From Marinobacter piscis (lineage in GTDB: Bacteria; Pseudomonadota; Gammaproteobacteria; Pseudomonadales; Oleiphilaceae), in contig NZ_VCGX01000002.1 in the NCBI RefSeq assembly GCF_007671655.1, positions 620,001 through 684,000 on the forward strand: 64,000 nt of DNA, given 5' to 3'. Shown here piece by piece: positions 39,017 through 49,810 of the stretch. A program made the translations under genes and the position numbers. Under the pieces are notes generated by a model, which saw only the letters and a list, made by a program, of their open reading frames with translations, made no database searches and was not told the DNA's origin. Each line of letters begins with the position of its first letter. The first letter of the stretch is position 1.

Positions 39017-39022
39017 TATAAT
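39017..39022 (+). promoter_or_regulatory. Candidate -10 box for infA
   Basis: A perfect TATAAT lies 36 bases before infA. No convincing -35 box is present at the expected distance, so this is tentative. Confidence 0.3.
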
Positions 39023-39057
39023 TACGGAAAGTATTCCAAATAAGAGGTTTCTACTGA

Positions 39058-39276
39058 ATGGCGAAGTCAGATGTCGTTGAAATGGAGGGCGTTATTCTTG
39101 ATACCCTTCCAAACACCATGTTCCGGGTTGAACTCAGCAACGGTCACGTAGTGACTGCTCACATCTCCGGAAAGATGCGCAAAAACTATATTCGTATTCT
39201 GACCGGCGACAAGGTCAAGGTTGAGCTGACACCTTACGACCTGAGTAAAGGGCGGATTGTTTACCGCGCCCGCTGA
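39058..39276 (+). CDS. infA: Translation initiation factor IF-1
   Basis: 72 residues, the exact usual length. S1-type OB-fold: [62 protein letters not shown]. It occupies the A site of the 30S subunit during initiation. AGAGG precedes the start by nine bases, and a strong terminator follows. The neighbours aat-bpt upstream and clpA downstream are conserved in gammaproteobacteria. Confidence 0.98.
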   Translation: MAKSDVVEMEGVILDTLPNTMFRVELSNGHVVTAHISGKMRKNYIRILTGDKVKVELTPYDLSKGRIVYRAR

Positions 39277-39294
39277 TTTTTTAGAATGTAGACT

Positions 39295-39333
39295 GAATCA
39301 AAAAAGGCCATCATTGATGGCCTTTTTTGATTC
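39295..39333. terminator. Bidirectional intrinsic terminator after infA
   Basis: A 19-bp perfect inverted repeat GAATCAAAAAAGGCCATCA (39295-39313) pairs with 39315-39333 across one base. It has a GC core GGCCATCA and A/T flanks. The T-run TTTTTT on both strands makes it able to end transcription in either direction. Confidence 0.93.
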
Positions 39334-39530
39334 TACACCCCCCCGCACTCTCTCCTCGTTACCATAAGTGCTGACACTTCCGGACTCGATTTAGGCACTT
39401 CTACTTAGCTAGCCACCTAACCTCAAACACCTTGACCTGCATCATTATATCCACGCCTGCCTGTGGTATTTTGGCACGACGAAACATCGCCCCAAGTGGC
39501 TGGTGAAAACCCAGGAAACAAGGAGTTATT

Positions 39531-40790
39531 GTGATTATAAAAGCCTGGCAGGCTATTAGCGGCATTACTTTAATCACCGCTGCTACCGTATTAATCGAGA
39601 TACCCAGAGACACTTGGGCGACCTCGGCAACCATCAGCCTCATATTAGGCGCAACAGCTTTGGCATGTATGGCCATGTCCTGCATCCTGGCCAGTCGCTG
39701 GCGCATAGTAGAACAAATGTTTGGCGGCCTGGATCAGCTCTATCAGACCCACAAATGGCTCGGCATCTGGGCTCTGGTTTTTGCGGCTTACCACCTGGTT
39801 TTCAAAGCCAAACTGGACTCCTGGGATATTGTTCCAATTCTGGAGTTGCCCAGATACTGGACTCGACTGGCCCGCCAACTCAGCATTGTCGCGCTTGGGC
39901 TGATTATCCTGTTGGCATTGAATCGTAATATCGCCTACAACCGCTGGCGCTGGCTACACAAGCTCTCCGGCCCTCTTTTTTTAATTGTCATCCTGCACTG
40001 GCTAAGCTTTAAATCCCCGATCATTCTGGCAAGCCCGTCAGGCATATGGCTGGCAGGGCTTTGCACCGTTGGGATCATCGCTGCGTTTTATAGGCTGCTG
40101 CTGTACCCATTCTTCGCACCGGGAGGTGAGTACAAGGTGGCTTCCGTGTCCCACGGCAATAAAGCTGTGCATCTGGAACTTGCGCCCGTGAAGACAGGTT
40201 TCCCCTTTCAGGCAGGTCAGTTCGGCTTTCTGGCCATGAAAGAAGCCGGTTTGCGCGAGCCGCACCCTTTCACTATTGCAAATGCGCCCTCGGACACCGG
40301 AAACCTTCATTTTGTGATACGGGCTTTAGGTGATTACACGCAAAAACTGAAAGCACAGGTCAAAGTAGGTATGTCAGCCAACGTGTTTGCCCCTCATGGC
40401 CGCTTTGAACGGATCGCAGGTGCAAAACGTGAAATCTGGATAGGCGCCGGCGTAGGCATATCGCCCTTTATCTCCTGGCTGGATGATAAAGCCCACGGCC
40501 ATTTCGAGCGCGCCTCCCTGGTCTACTGTTTTGATCCATCACGCGCTTTCCCCAGCCTGGAACGAATGCAGCAAATGGCGGACAAGGCAGGCGTGCGACT
40601 TATTCCTAACCCAAGTGGTGGAGAAGCATTAGCCACAGCAATTCGCGAGTCCGCAACAGAAGTAGACCCACATCAGGTTCAGGTCAGCTTCTGCGGCCCC
40701 CAGGGACTGCTGAAACGGGTTAAAGAATTAATGAAAGAAAATGGCATCCCTGCAAAAAACCTCCATTATGAGTTCTTTGAGTTCCGCTAA
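39531..40790 (+). CDS. NOX/ferric-reductase-like flavocytochrome
   Basis: 419 residues from GTG 39531, with AAGGAG seven bases before. About six helices form the ferric-reductase membrane domain. The heme ligands pair as H74-x13-H88 and H143-x12-H156, the same spacing as in NADPH oxidases and ferric reductases. The C-terminal dehydrogenase has HPFTI (245-249, FAD), GAGVGISPF (305-313, NAD(P)) and CGP (388-390), ending in an aromatic Phe-Glu-Phe-Arg tail. It could pass electrons from NAD(P)H across the membrane to iron or oxygen. It lies between infA and clpA, which are usually next to one another or separated only by a tRNA, so it may be an insertion. A weakly related respiratory role is also possible. 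Confidence 0.82.
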   Translation: MIIKAWQAISGITLITAATVLIEIPRDTWATSATISLILGATALACMAMSCILASRWRIVEQMFGGLDQLYQTHKWLGIWALVFAAYHLVFKAKLDSWDIVPILELPRYWTRLARQLSIVALGLIILLALNRNIAYNRWRWLHKLSGPLFLIVILHWLSFKSPIILASPSGIWLAGLCTVGIIAAFYRLLLYPFFAPGGEYKVASVSHGNKAVHLELAPVKTGFPFQAGQFGFLAMKEAGLREPHPFTIANAPSDTGNLHFVIRALGDYTQKLKAQVKVGMSANVFAPHGRFERIAGAKREIWIGAGVGISPFISWLDDKAHGHFERASLVYCFDPSRAFPSLERMQQMADKAGVRLIPNPSGGEALATAIRESATEVDPHQVQVSFCGPQGLLKRVKELMKENGIPAKNLHYEFFEFR

Positions 40791-40811
40791 CCGAGGCGGG
40801 ACCGGAATAAT

Positions 40812-40844
40812 CCTGTAGAGCCCTGACAATCAAGGCTCTACAGG
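40812..40844. other. Hairpin between the flavocytochrome gene and clpA
   Basis: CCTGTAGAGCC (40812-40822) pairs perfectly with 40834-40844 across an 11-base loop, in the gap between two convergent stop codons. No T tract follows on either strand. A transcript-end structure is likely. Confidence 0.45.
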
Positions 40845-40847
40845 TCA

Positions 40848-43118
40848 TCAGAGCACTTCAGCGGGTTCGTCCTCATAGTCGAAGACCAGCTCATCATCCT
40901 CAAGGTGAATGAAAACATCCCCACCTTTTTCAGACAGGCGGCCGAACAGAATCTGTTCAGCGAGCGGCCGTTTGATCTTGTCCTGAATCAGCCGGGACAT
41001 CGGACGCGCACCCATGGTTGCGTCGTACCCCTTGTCAGCCAGCCAGGATTTAACGTCTTCATCCACATGCAGAACAACATGCTTTTCATCCAGCTGTGCC
41101 TGCAACTCCGTCAGGAACTTGTCCACTACGTGAGTAATAGTATCCTTGCGCAAGTCACCGAACTGAATAATACCGTCCAGCCGGTTACGGAACTCGGGGG
41201 TGAAGGTTTTTGAGATAATCTCCATGCCATCACTGCTGTGATCCTGTTCGCTGAAGCCAATGGAGCGGCGGGCCATGCTTTCGGCACCGGCGTTTGTGGT
41301 CATTACCAGAATCACGTGGCGGAAATCAGCTTTACGCCCGTTGTTGTCCGTCAACGTGCCGTGATCCATCACCTGCAGTAACAGGTTGAAGACCTCCGGG
41401 TGCGCCTTTTCAATCTCATCCAGCAACAACACACAGTGCGGATGTTTATTAACCGCTTCGGTTAACAACCCGCCCTGATCGTAACCGACGTACCCCGGAG
41501 GTGCGCCGATAAGACGGGAGACTGTGTGGCGTTCCATGTATTCGGACATATCGAACCGGACCAGCTCCACACCCAGCGCTTTGGCCAGCTGTCGGGTGAC
41601 CTCTGTCTTACCCACACCGGTCGGCCCTGAGAACAGGAATGAACCTTCCGGCTTCTCCGGTTCCTTGAGGCCGGCACGGGCCAGCTTGATCGCCGTAGCC
41701 AGCGACTCAATAGCAGGATCCTGCCCGAAGACAACCATTTTGAGATCCCGCTCCAGGTTGCGCAGCAGGTCTTTATCACTGCTCGATACACTTTTCGGCG
41801 GAATGCGTGCAATTCTTGCCACCACTTCCTCGATTTCAGCAGCGTCGATCGTTGCCTTGCGCTTGTCTTCTGACATCAGGCGCTGACGTGCCCCTGCCTC
41901 ATCAATAACATCAATGGCTTTATCTGGCAGATGGCGGTCGTTGATGTAACGATCAGCCAGCTGCGCAGCCACACGCAAAGCCTGATCGGTATACTTCAGG
42001 TCATGGTGTTTTTCAAAGTTCGGTTTCAGGCCTTTGAGTATCTGAAACGTATCCTCCACGCTCGGCTCGTTTACATCTATCTTCTGGAAGCGACGGGCCA
42101 GTGCGCTGTCTTTTTCAAACACACCCCGGAACTCCTGATAGGTGGTAGAGCCGATACACCGGAGTTCACCGGAACCCAGCATGGGCTTGAGCAGGTTTGA
42201 GGCATCCATTACACCACCGGATGCGGAACCGGCGCCAATGATGGTGTGTATTTCATCAATGAACAGAATTGCGTGCTTCTCTTTCTTCAACTCTGCGAGC
42301 AGGGCTTTCAGGCGCTTCTCAAAGTCGCCCCGATATTTGGTTCCGGCCAGTAAGGCGCCCAGATCCAGCGAATATACAACACCATCTGCAATAACGTCGG
42401 GCACCTGCCCGTCGACAATCCGTTTGGCCAGCCCTTCAGCTATGGCGGTTTTACCGACGCCAGCCTCTCCTACCAGCAGCGGATTGTTCTTGCGTCGACG
42501 CGCGAGTATCTGCACCACACGCTCAACTTCGTGTTCGCGGCCAATCAGCGGGTCGATGCGCCCCTGACGTGCCTGCTCATTCAGGTTGGATGAATAGGCT
42601 TCCAGCGGGCTGGACTGACCGCCTTCTTCGGCAGCCTCATCCTGTGAGATATGCTCACTTCCCTCCTCATCTTCTGCGCCCTGTACACGGGAAATCCCAT
42701 GGGACACAAAATTAACCACATCAATGCGTGCAACATTCTGCTTTTTCAGAAGGTATACAGCCTGGCTCTCCTGTTCGCTGAAAATTGCGACCAGAACATT
42801 CGCGCCCGTTACCTCTTTTTTCCCTGAGGACTGCACATGGAATACTGCACGCTGCAGCACTCTCTGGAAACCCAGAGTCGGCTGAGTTTCACGCTCGTGA
42901 TCGCTACTCGGAATCAGCGGCGTTGTGGAATCCACAAACTCAATCAGTTCATCCTGGAGTTCCTTGAGGTCTGCACCACAAGCTCTCAAAACCCCCACTG
43001 CCGATTCATTCTCCAGCAGAGCCAGCAATAAATGCTCTACGGTCATGAACTCATGGCGCTTGTCGCGGGCACTTTTGAAAGCTGTATTCAGCGTAATTTC
43101 AAGATCTTTGCTCAGCAT
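40848..43118 (-). CDS. clpA: ATP-dependent protease ATPase subunit ClpA
   Basis: 756 residues from the Met of MLSKDLEITLNTAFKSAR, matching the ClpA start. Four codons upstream another ATG (43130) exists. An N-domain (1-145) binds ClpS. Two AAA+ rings follow: D1 (Walker A GEAGVGKTA, about 215) and D2 (Walker A GPTGVGKTE, about 495, with SEYMERHTVSRLIGAPPGYVG). The IGF/IGL loop (RSIGFSEQ) docks ClpP. It unfolds N-degron and ssrA substrates for ClpP. It follows clpS on the same strand. clpP is not in this window. Confidence 0.97.
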   Translation of the reverse strand: MLSKDLEITLNTAFKSARDKRHEFMTVEHLLLALLENESAVGVLRACGADLKELQDELIEFVDSTTPLIPSSDHERETQPTLGFQRVLQRAVFHVQSSGKKEVTGANVLVAIFSEQESQAVYLLKKQNVARIDVVNFVSHGISRVQGAEDEEGSEHISQDEAAEEGGQSSPLEAYSSNLNEQARQGRIDPLIGREHEVERVVQILARRRKNNPLLVGEAGVGKTAIAEGLAKRIVDGQVPDVIADGVVYSLDLGALLAGTKYRGDFEKRLKALLAELKKEKHAILFIDEIHTIIGAGSASGGVMDASNLLKPMLGSGELRCIGSTTYQEFRGVFEKDSALARRFQKIDVNEPSVEDTFQILKGLKPNFEKHHDLKYTDQALRVAAQLADRYINDRHLPDKAIDVIDEAGARQRLMSEDKRKATIDAAEIEEVVARIARIPPKSVSSSDKDLLRNLERDLKMVVFGQDPAIESLATAIKLARAGLKEPEKPEGSFLFSGPTGVGKTEVTRQLAKALGVELVRFDMSEYMERHTVSRLIGAPPGYVGYDQGGLLTEAVNKHPHCVLLLDEIEKAHPEVFNLLLQVMDHGTLTDNNGRKADFRHVILVMTTNAGAESMARRSIGFSEQDHSSDGMEIISKTFTPEFRNRLDGIIQFGDLRKDTITHVVDKFLTELQAQLDEKHVVLHVDEDVKSWLADKGYDATMGARPMSRLIQDKIKRPLAEQILFGRLSEKGGDVFIHLEDDELVFDYEDEPAEVL

Positions 43119-43136
43119 GGGCCACCCCAACGTCTA

Positions 43137-43499
43137 TCAGTCCGCACATTCAATCTCGCAAAGGAGCGGATGCTCGCATTCCGAAGAATACTGGTTCACC
43201 TGTGCCGCCTTTGTTTCCGCGATATCCCGGGTATATACCCCGCATACTGCCTTTCCCTGAGTATGGACGAGCAGCATCACCTGTGTCGCCTTTTCTTCAT
43301 TCATTCCGAAGAATGTCATCAGCACATCCACAACAAAATCCATGGGTGTGTAGTCATCATTCAAAAGCACCACCTTGAACTGCGATGGACGCTTAAGCTC
43401 AGGTTTTTCGGGAGCAACGCTGAGGTCGTCCTGCCGCCCCGGCTGTTCGTCCTCCCCCTGATTAAATACTAGTAGAGAATTTTCGATAGTCCGCATCAT
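43137..43499 (-). CDS. clpS: ClpS adaptor for N-end substrates
   Basis: 120 residues. A disordered N-terminal stretch precedes the core, in which [15 protein letters not shown] holds the N-degron pocket acids, and [11 protein letters not shown] holds the pocket His. It hands proteins with N-terminal Leu, Phe, Trp or Tyr to ClpA. It is 18 bases before clpA. Together with aat and bpt nearby this makes the pathway locally complete except for ClpP. Confidence 0.97.
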   Translation of the reverse strand: MMRTIENSLLVFNQGEDEQPGRQDDLSVAPEKPELKRPSQFKVVLLNDDYTPMDFVVDVLMTFFGMNEEKATQVMLLVHTQGKAVCGVYTRDIAETKAAQVNQYSSECEHPLLCEIECAD

Positions 43500-43807
43500 T
43501 CTTTACCGGTTATCGGTGTCCTTCATTAATGTGGTTGTCGAACCCCGGGTTTTCAAGTCCGCACCCACCCGGGGACTGGATAATAGTCAATACGAACATG
43601 ATACCGTTTCCAGACTGGGTTCAACCACACATTACTGCAATAGAAACTATTGACTAGACCCGAGGTTTCGTCGACAGTTACTTTGTAAGTGTAAAGTAAT
43701 GTAAAAAAATAAGTAGTTCATGTGACAGAGCCGTCGTCCTGGATCGACTGGACCGGCCATTGAACCAAACAACAACAATTGACAGCAAAAGTACAAGGGA
43801 GTTCATC
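43500..43807. promoter_or_regulatory. Divergent regulatory interval between clpS and cspD
   Basis: This 308-base gap holds no gene. It contains two inverted repeats. TAGTCAATA (43584-43592) is repeated in reverse as TATTGACTA (43648-43656). TTACTTT (43678-43684) pairs with AAAGTAA (43693-43699) across eight bases. The second lies in the presumed leader of cspD. TTGACT inside the second copy of the first repeat could be a -35 box for cspD, but I see no good -10 box at the right distance. Confidence 0.4.
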
Positions 43808-44101
43808 ATGCCAAGAGGCACAGTAAAATGGTTCAATAATGCCAAAGGGTACGGCTTCATTATTGAAGACGGCTGCAATGAAGACCTGTTTGCTCACTTT
43901 TCGTCCGTCTGTATGGACGGCTACAAGACACTGAAAGCCGGCCAGGCAGTCAGCTTTGAAAAAAAGCCGAGCGACAAAGGCATACACGCGGTTAATATTG
44001 TCCCTGAAGACTCCGGCAACAAAAAACAGCCCGGTAACGGTACTGCTGCAGCGGATTCTTCAGAGCGAGAGTCAGCCGAAGCCGGTCGCTACCTGGTCTG
44101 A
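43808..44101 (+). CDS. cspD: CspD-like cold-shock domain protein
   Basis: 97 residues from the ATG at 43808, with AAGGGAG eight bases before. RNP1 is KGYGFI, RNP2 is DLFAHF, and the [20 protein letters not shown] segment is typical of CspD. A hydrophilic C-terminal tail of about 28 residues distinguishes it from CspA. E. coli CspD inhibits DNA replication in stationary phase, and the gene is divergent from clpS there too, which supports the name. Confidence 0.93.
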   Translation: MPRGTVKWFNNAKGYGFIIEDGCNEDLFAHFSSVCMDGYKTLKAGQAVSFEKKPSDKGIHAVNIVPEDSGNKKQPGNGTAAADSSERESAEAGRYLV

Positions 44102-44220
44102 AGTCAGCGGACCTGTGGTGGCAGCACTGTACACGGTCCGCAGACGCCCGGTTTAAAACCCTGCATTTTCATCGTATTCTCCCTGACCTGATTCAACACT
44201 TAACCGGGAGATACTGTTGG

Positions 44221-44859
44221 ATGGCTGAACTCATACTTTTTAATAAACCCTTTCAGGTACTCAGCCAGTTTACAGACCCCGGAGCCGCAACCGAAGGGCA
44301 GCCGAGGGCAACCCTGGCGGACTGGATTCATATTCCGCAGATCTATCCTGCCGGACGGCTTGATTACGATTCTGAAGGTCTCCTGTTGTTAACTGGCAAT
44401 GGCGCACTGCAGCATCGCATTGCCTCGCCAGCCCGACACACGCCAAAAACCTATTGGGTTCAGGTTGAAGGCGATGTAACAGCCGGGGCAGTACAAAAGC
44501 TCGCAGCCGGAGTCACCCTGAAAGACGGCCCCACAAAGCCGGCACAGGCGCGCAGGATACAGGCACCAGAGGTCTGGCCCCGCATACCCCCGATACGCAG
44601 CCGGGATACAATCCCCACCAGCTGGCTGGAGCTGACGATTACCGAGGGCCGCAACAGGCAGGTACGGCGAATGACGGCAGCCGTCGGGTTTCCAACTCTG
44701 AGGCTGATCCGCTATCGTATTGGCGACTGGTCGCTGGAGGGCCTGGGCCCGGGGGAGTATCGAACCACCCACGTTAACCTGCCCGCTGCCCCGCCCCGTC
44801 GAAAGCGCCCGACACCTTCCCGGGCAAGCAGGAAACCAAGGAGAGCCCGAAGATCATGA
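44221..44859 (+). CDS. rluE: 23S rRNA pseudouridine synthase RluE
   Basis: 212 residues of the RsuA/RluB/E/F family. The catalytic Asp is in [14 protein letters not shown] near residue 45. [39 protein letters not shown] gives the second motif, here seen as [15 protein letters not shown]. coli RluE modifies U2457. The C-terminus is a basic tail rich in Arg and Pro. It overlaps the NUDIX gene by four bases. Confidence 0.9.
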   Translation: MAELILFNKPFQVLSQFTDPGAATEGQPRATLADWIHIPQIYPAGRLDYDSEGLLLLTGNGALQHRIASPARHTPKTYWVQVEGDVTAGAVQKLAAGVTLKDGPTKPAQARRIQAPEVWPRIPPIRSRDTIPTSWLELTITEGRNRQVRRMTAAVGFPTLRLIRYRIGDWSLEGLGPGEYRTTHVNLPAAPPRRKRPTPSRASRKPRRARRS

Positions 44860-45305
44860 CCTGGACACCCCATGCCACAGTAGCCGTAGTTGTTGAAGAC
44901 GCCCATGGCCGGTTTCTGATGGTCGAAGAACGCAGCAGTGGCCGGGTTGTATTCAATCAGCCCGCCGGCCACGTTGAGGAAGACGAGGCGATTCCGGATG
45001 CAGCCCGACGCGAAGCCCTGGAGGAAACCGGCTGGGATATAGAACCGGAACATTTTCTTGGGTTTTATACATACAAAGCACCGGCAAACGGCGTGACCTA
45101 CTACCGTTTCTGTTTTATCGGAAGAGCCAAAGAGCGGATAACCGATCAGCTCGATACCGGGATTATTGCCGCGCACTGGTTATCGCTGGATGACATCCGA
45201 CAGCTAGGTGACAAACTCCGGAGCCCACTGATTATTAAAAGCATAGAAGATTACCGAAACGGACGACGTTATCCGCTGGATGTCATTACCGATTCGCAGA
45301 CGTAG
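44856..45305 (+). CDS. nudJ: NUDIX hydrolase (NudJ-like)
   Basis: 149 residues. A complete Nudix box starts at G in [23 protein letters not shown], with the metal-binding [26 protein letters not shown] fits NudJ, a phosphatase for thiamin pyrophosphate precursors and nucleotide diphosphates. It overlaps rluE by four bases and lies 51 bases before mnmA, the same order as in Pseudomonas and E. coli by memory. Confidence 0.88.
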   Translation: MTWTPHATVAVVVEDAHGRFLMVEERSSGRVVFNQPAGHVEEDEAIPDAARREALEETGWDIEPEHFLGFYTYKAPANGVTYYRFCFIGRAKERITDQLDTGIIAAHWLSLDDIRQLGDKLRSPLIIKSIEDYRNGRRYPLDVITDSQT

Positions 45306-45356
45306 CAACCACAAAATGGTATACTCACGCCTTTTTCACCGGTGCCCAGAGTTACC

Positions 45357-46541
45357 ATGACCAATACGTTGCCCGAAGCTCACTCCCCCAGAAATACTCA
45401 CGTCATTGTTGGCATGTCCGGCGGTGTCGACTCGTCGGTCGCAGCCTGGCTGCTTAAAGACCAGGGGTATCAGGTAGAAGGCCTGTTTATGAAGAACTGG
45501 GATGAAGATGACGGTACCGAATACTGCACCGCCATGACAGACCTCGAAGACGCCCAGGCTGTTGCGGATGCAATCGGCATAAAGCTGCATACCGCAAGCT
45601 TCGCTGCCGAGTACTGGGACCGGGTATTCGAGCATTTTCTTTCAGAATACCAGGCTGGCCGCACTCCCAACCCGGACATACTGTGCAACAAGGAAGTCAA
45701 ATTCCGGGCATTTCTCGATTATGCAATCACCCTGGGTGCTGATTATATTGCCACCGGCCATTATACCCGGCAGCGCCCGGCTGCCAATGGCTCCGACAAA
45801 GCTCTTTTACTGAAGGGGCTGGATGCCAACAAAGACCAGAGCTATTTCCTCCACGCGGTTTCTGGTGAACGCCTGGCACGCACCCTGTTTCCGGTAGGCG
45901 AACTGGCAAAGCCGGACGTACGCCGCATCGCCGAAGAACAGGGCTTTGTGACTCACGATAAAAAAGATTCTACCGGCATCTGCTTTATCGGAGAGCGGAA
46001 GTTCAGTGATTTTCTGAAGCAGTACCTGCCTGCGCAGCCGGGTGATATCGAGACACCCGACGGCACGAAGATTGGTCGCCACCAGGGGCTGATGTACCAC
46101 ACCATCGGACAACGCCAGGGTTTGGGCATTGGCGGACTCAGCGAATTCGCAGACGACCCCTGGTACGTTGCAGGTAAGGATCTGGAACGTAATGTCCTCA
46201 CTGCCGTGCAGGGAAAACAGAACCCACTGCTGTTTTCCCGCGGTTTGTTGTCCGACCCGGTAGACTGGGTTTCGGGAGAACCTCCGGCACACAGTTTCCG
46301 CTGTAAAGCCAAAACCCGGTACCGCCAGCCAGATCAGGATTGCGAGGTTACGGTTATTGAAGGCGGCGTAAAAGTTGTGTTCGATGATGCTCAAAGAGCA
46401 GTAACCCCGGGGCAATCCGTTGTGTTTTATGACGGTGACGTCTGCCTTGGAGGCGCCGTCATCACACAAACCTGGCGCGATGGTGAAGCTCTGCCAGAGC
46501 GCATCCTGCACTGCGTGGACGCTGCGGACAAAGTATCATGA
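45357..46541 (+). CDS. mnmA: tRNA-specific 2-thiouridylase MnmA
   Basis: 394 residues from the ATG of MTNTLPEA. The PP-loop GMSGGVDSS near residue 23 binds ATP. The catalytic Cys pair is [12 protein letters not shown] (about 108) and STGICFIGE (about 207). The family motif [17 protein letters not shown] is present. It thiolates U34 of tRNA for Lys, Glu and Gln. Sulfur arrives through the Tus relay, of which tusA is 17 kb away. It overlaps hflD by four bases. Confidence 0.97.
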   Translation: MTNTLPEAHSPRNTHVIVGMSGGVDSSVAAWLLKDQGYQVEGLFMKNWDEDDGTEYCTAMTDLEDAQAVADAIGIKLHTASFAAEYWDRVFEHFLSEYQAGRTPNPDILCNKEVKFRAFLDYAITLGADYIATGHYTRQRPAANGSDKALLLKGLDANKDQSYFLHAVSGERLARTLFPVGELAKPDVRRIAEEQGFVTHDKKDSTGICFIGERKFSDFLKQYLPAQPGDIETPDGTKIGRHQGLMYHTIGQRQGLGIGGLSEFADDPWYVAGKDLERNVLTAVQGKQNPLLFSRGLLSDPVDWVSGEPPAHSFRCKAKTRYRQPDQDCEVTVIEGGVKVVFDDAQRAVTPGQSVVFYDGDVCLGGAVITQTWRDGEALPERILHCVDAADKVS

Positions 46542-47182
46542 GCCGGTCCCTGCATGATCAGACCCTGGCACTGGCCGGCGTCTTCCAGGCTGCTGACCTG
46601 GTGCAGCAAATCGCGAACAACGGGCACTGCAATGAAACCAGCATGGAAACCAGCCTGCGCTCTTTGTTTGCCACCGACCCGGCCACGACGCTGGATGTGT
46701 ATGGCGGTGAGCTGACCGATCTGCGCGAGGGCCTGATTACCCTGTCTTCCGTTCTGAGCGAGCAGAACAAACAGCAGGACATTGAAGTGTTGCGCTACGT
46801 ACTGAACCTGATTCACCTGGAGTCACGGCTCAACCGCCACGGAGATATGCTGCAAGTCATTGGCAGCCGCATTGATCAGGCAAGGCATACTGCGAGCCAC
46901 TTTGGCTACACACATGCAAACCTGATCAGTAATCTCGCCTCCATTTATACGGATACCATCAGCACCTTTCGCCTGCGTATTCAGGTAAGCGGCAATCCGA
47001 GCTTGCTTCAGCGGGACGAGAATGCCGCTAAAGTGCGAGCTCTTCTTCTGGCGGGCATCCGGTCTGCAGTGCTCTGGAGACAAACCGGCGGCCGGCGCTG
47101 GCAGCTGATACTTTCACGCCGTAAAGTGGTCAGGTATGCCCGGGAGCTCGCCGATAAAGCCAACACGTCTTTTGATAACTGA
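46538..47182 (+). CDS. hflD: High-frequency lysogenisation protein HflD homologue
   Basis: 214 residues, mostly helical. [25 protein letters not shown] at the start, [14 protein letters not shown] and RLNRHGDML are the family pattern. E. coli HflD binds phage lambda CII at the inner membrane, and the host role is unclear. It overlaps mnmA by four bases, a conserved pairing before purB. Confidence 0.93.
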   Translation: MSRSLHDQTLALAGVFQAADLVQQIANNGHCNETSMETSLRSLFATDPATTLDVYGGELTDLREGLITLSSVLSEQNKQQDIEVLRYVLNLIHLESRLNRHGDMLQVIGSRIDQARHTASHFGYTHANLISNLASIYTDTISTFRLRIQVSGNPSLLQRDENAAKVRALLLAGIRSAVLWRQTGGRRWQLILSRRKVVRYARELADKANTSFDN

Positions 47183-47251
47183 CCTGAGACCCCTGATGTC
47201 GCCGGCAAAGCTGGTGTATTATGTCCCTGTTTTTCCCAACCGTCTCTTTGA

Positions 47252-48637
<1,386 letters not shown>

Positions 48638-48654
48638 ATAAAGGAAACACAACC

Positions 48655-49806
48655 ATGGACATGCTTGGCGGCCTCTCGCCTTCAGAATTCCTGCGGGACT
48701 ACTGGCAGAAAAAGCCACTGGTTATTCGCCAGGCATTTCCCGGCTTCCAGTGCCCGGTCGATGCCAACGAACTGGCCGGGCTGGCTTGTGAAGAAGCCGT
48801 AGAGTCCCGCATTGTTATTGAAAACGATCACGGTAACCCATGGCAGCTTCATAACGGTCCTTTTTCCGAAGAACGTTTCAGTGAGTTGCCCCAACAGGAC
48901 TGGACGCTGCTGGTACAAGGGCTTGATCACTGGGTTCCCGAGGTTGCCGATCTCCTGGAGCACTTTCGTTTCGTGCCCAACTGGCGCCTTGACGACATCA
49001 TGGCAAGCTATGCCCCAAAAGGCGGCAGCGTAGGCCCCCATTACGACCAGTATGACGTATTCCTGCTGCAGGCCCAGGGGCATCGTCGCTGGGCATTCGG
49101 CGGCCACTGCGACGAAAGCTCGCCGCGGGTAGAAGGCACTCCCCTGCGTATACTCAGTGACTGGGAAGGCGATGAAACCGTCACCCTGGAGCCGGGAGAT
49201 ATGCTGTACCTGCCTCCGGGAATTGGTCACCATGGCGTCGCGGAAGATGACTGCATTACCCTTTCGGTTGGCTTCCGTGCTCCCACCATCGACGATGTTC
49301 TCACAGGGTTTACCGATTTCCTTTGCAGTCAGTCAGATGCTGCCAGCCATCTGAACGATCCGGACCTTCAGGTGCAGGACAACCCGGGCGCCATAGCGCC
49401 GGACGTTATTGAACGGCTACACTCAATTCTTATGGACAAACTCAGCGACAAGCGCCAGCTGTCGTTGTGGTTCGGTCAGTATGCCACTGCTCCCAAAAGC
49501 CTCGAGATTGTGGTTCCTGCGGATGAGCCAGCCTCGGAAGACGAATTTGCCGATGCCGTTCGCTCGGGCGCACAACTGCGCTGGAACGAAGGTTCCCGCT
49601 TTGCCTACCATGAAAACGAAAATGAAACGGCCCTGTTTGCAGATGGCGAGCAGTTCTTACTCAAAGGCGATGCCCGCCCGCTTGCCCCTGTCCTGTGTGC
49701 GGGTGCCCGTATTGACATGAACGCACTTGCTCTGTTTACCGGAGACCCTGCACTGCTTGGTCTGCTGACAAACCTCTATAATCAGGGCTCGGTTTACTTC
49801 GAGTAA
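48655..49806 (+). CDS. roxA: Ribosomal protein uL16 arginine hydroxylase (YcfD-type)
   Basis: 383 residues. A JmjC/cupin 2-oxoglutarate oxygenase. The iron triad is H129-x-D131 (GPHYDQYDVF) and H192 (PGIGHHGV). MDMLGGLSPSEFLRDYWQKKPLVIRQAF begins the usual N-terminal sheet, and C-terminal dimerisation and winged-helix parts follow. E. coli YcfD hydroxylates Arg81 of L16 and adapts translation to growth and oxygen. It lies between purB and the GNAT gene, four bases from the latter. Confidence 0.92.
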   Translation: MDMLGGLSPSEFLRDYWQKKPLVIRQAFPGFQCPVDANELAGLACEEAVESRIVIENDHGNPWQLHNGPFSEERFSELPQQDWTLLVQGLDHWVPEVADLLEHFRFVPNWRLDDIMASYAPKGGSVGPHYDQYDVFLLQAQGHRRWAFGGHCDESSPRVEGTPLRILSDWEGDETVTLEPGDMLYLPPGIGHHGVAEDDCITLSVGFRAPTIDDVLTGFTDFLCSQSDAASHLNDPDLQVQDNPGAIAPDVIERLHSILMDKLSDKRQLSLWFGQYATAPKSLEIVVPADEPASEDEFADAVRSGAQLRWNEGSRFAYHENENETALFADGEQFLLKGDARPLAPVLCAGARIDMNALALFTGDPALLGLLTNLYNQGSVYFE

Positions 49807-49810
49807 CGTC

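Noticed and set aside
39334..39530. A tRNA-Ser gene, as occurs between infA and clpA in E. coli
   Set aside because: Neither strand shows the acceptor or T-loop pattern (GGTTCAAATCC or its reverse). Only the terminator and the start of the next gene are present.
44107..44141. Terminator after cspD
   Set aside because: GCGGACC and GGTCCGC can pair but the loop is 21 bases and no T tract follows.
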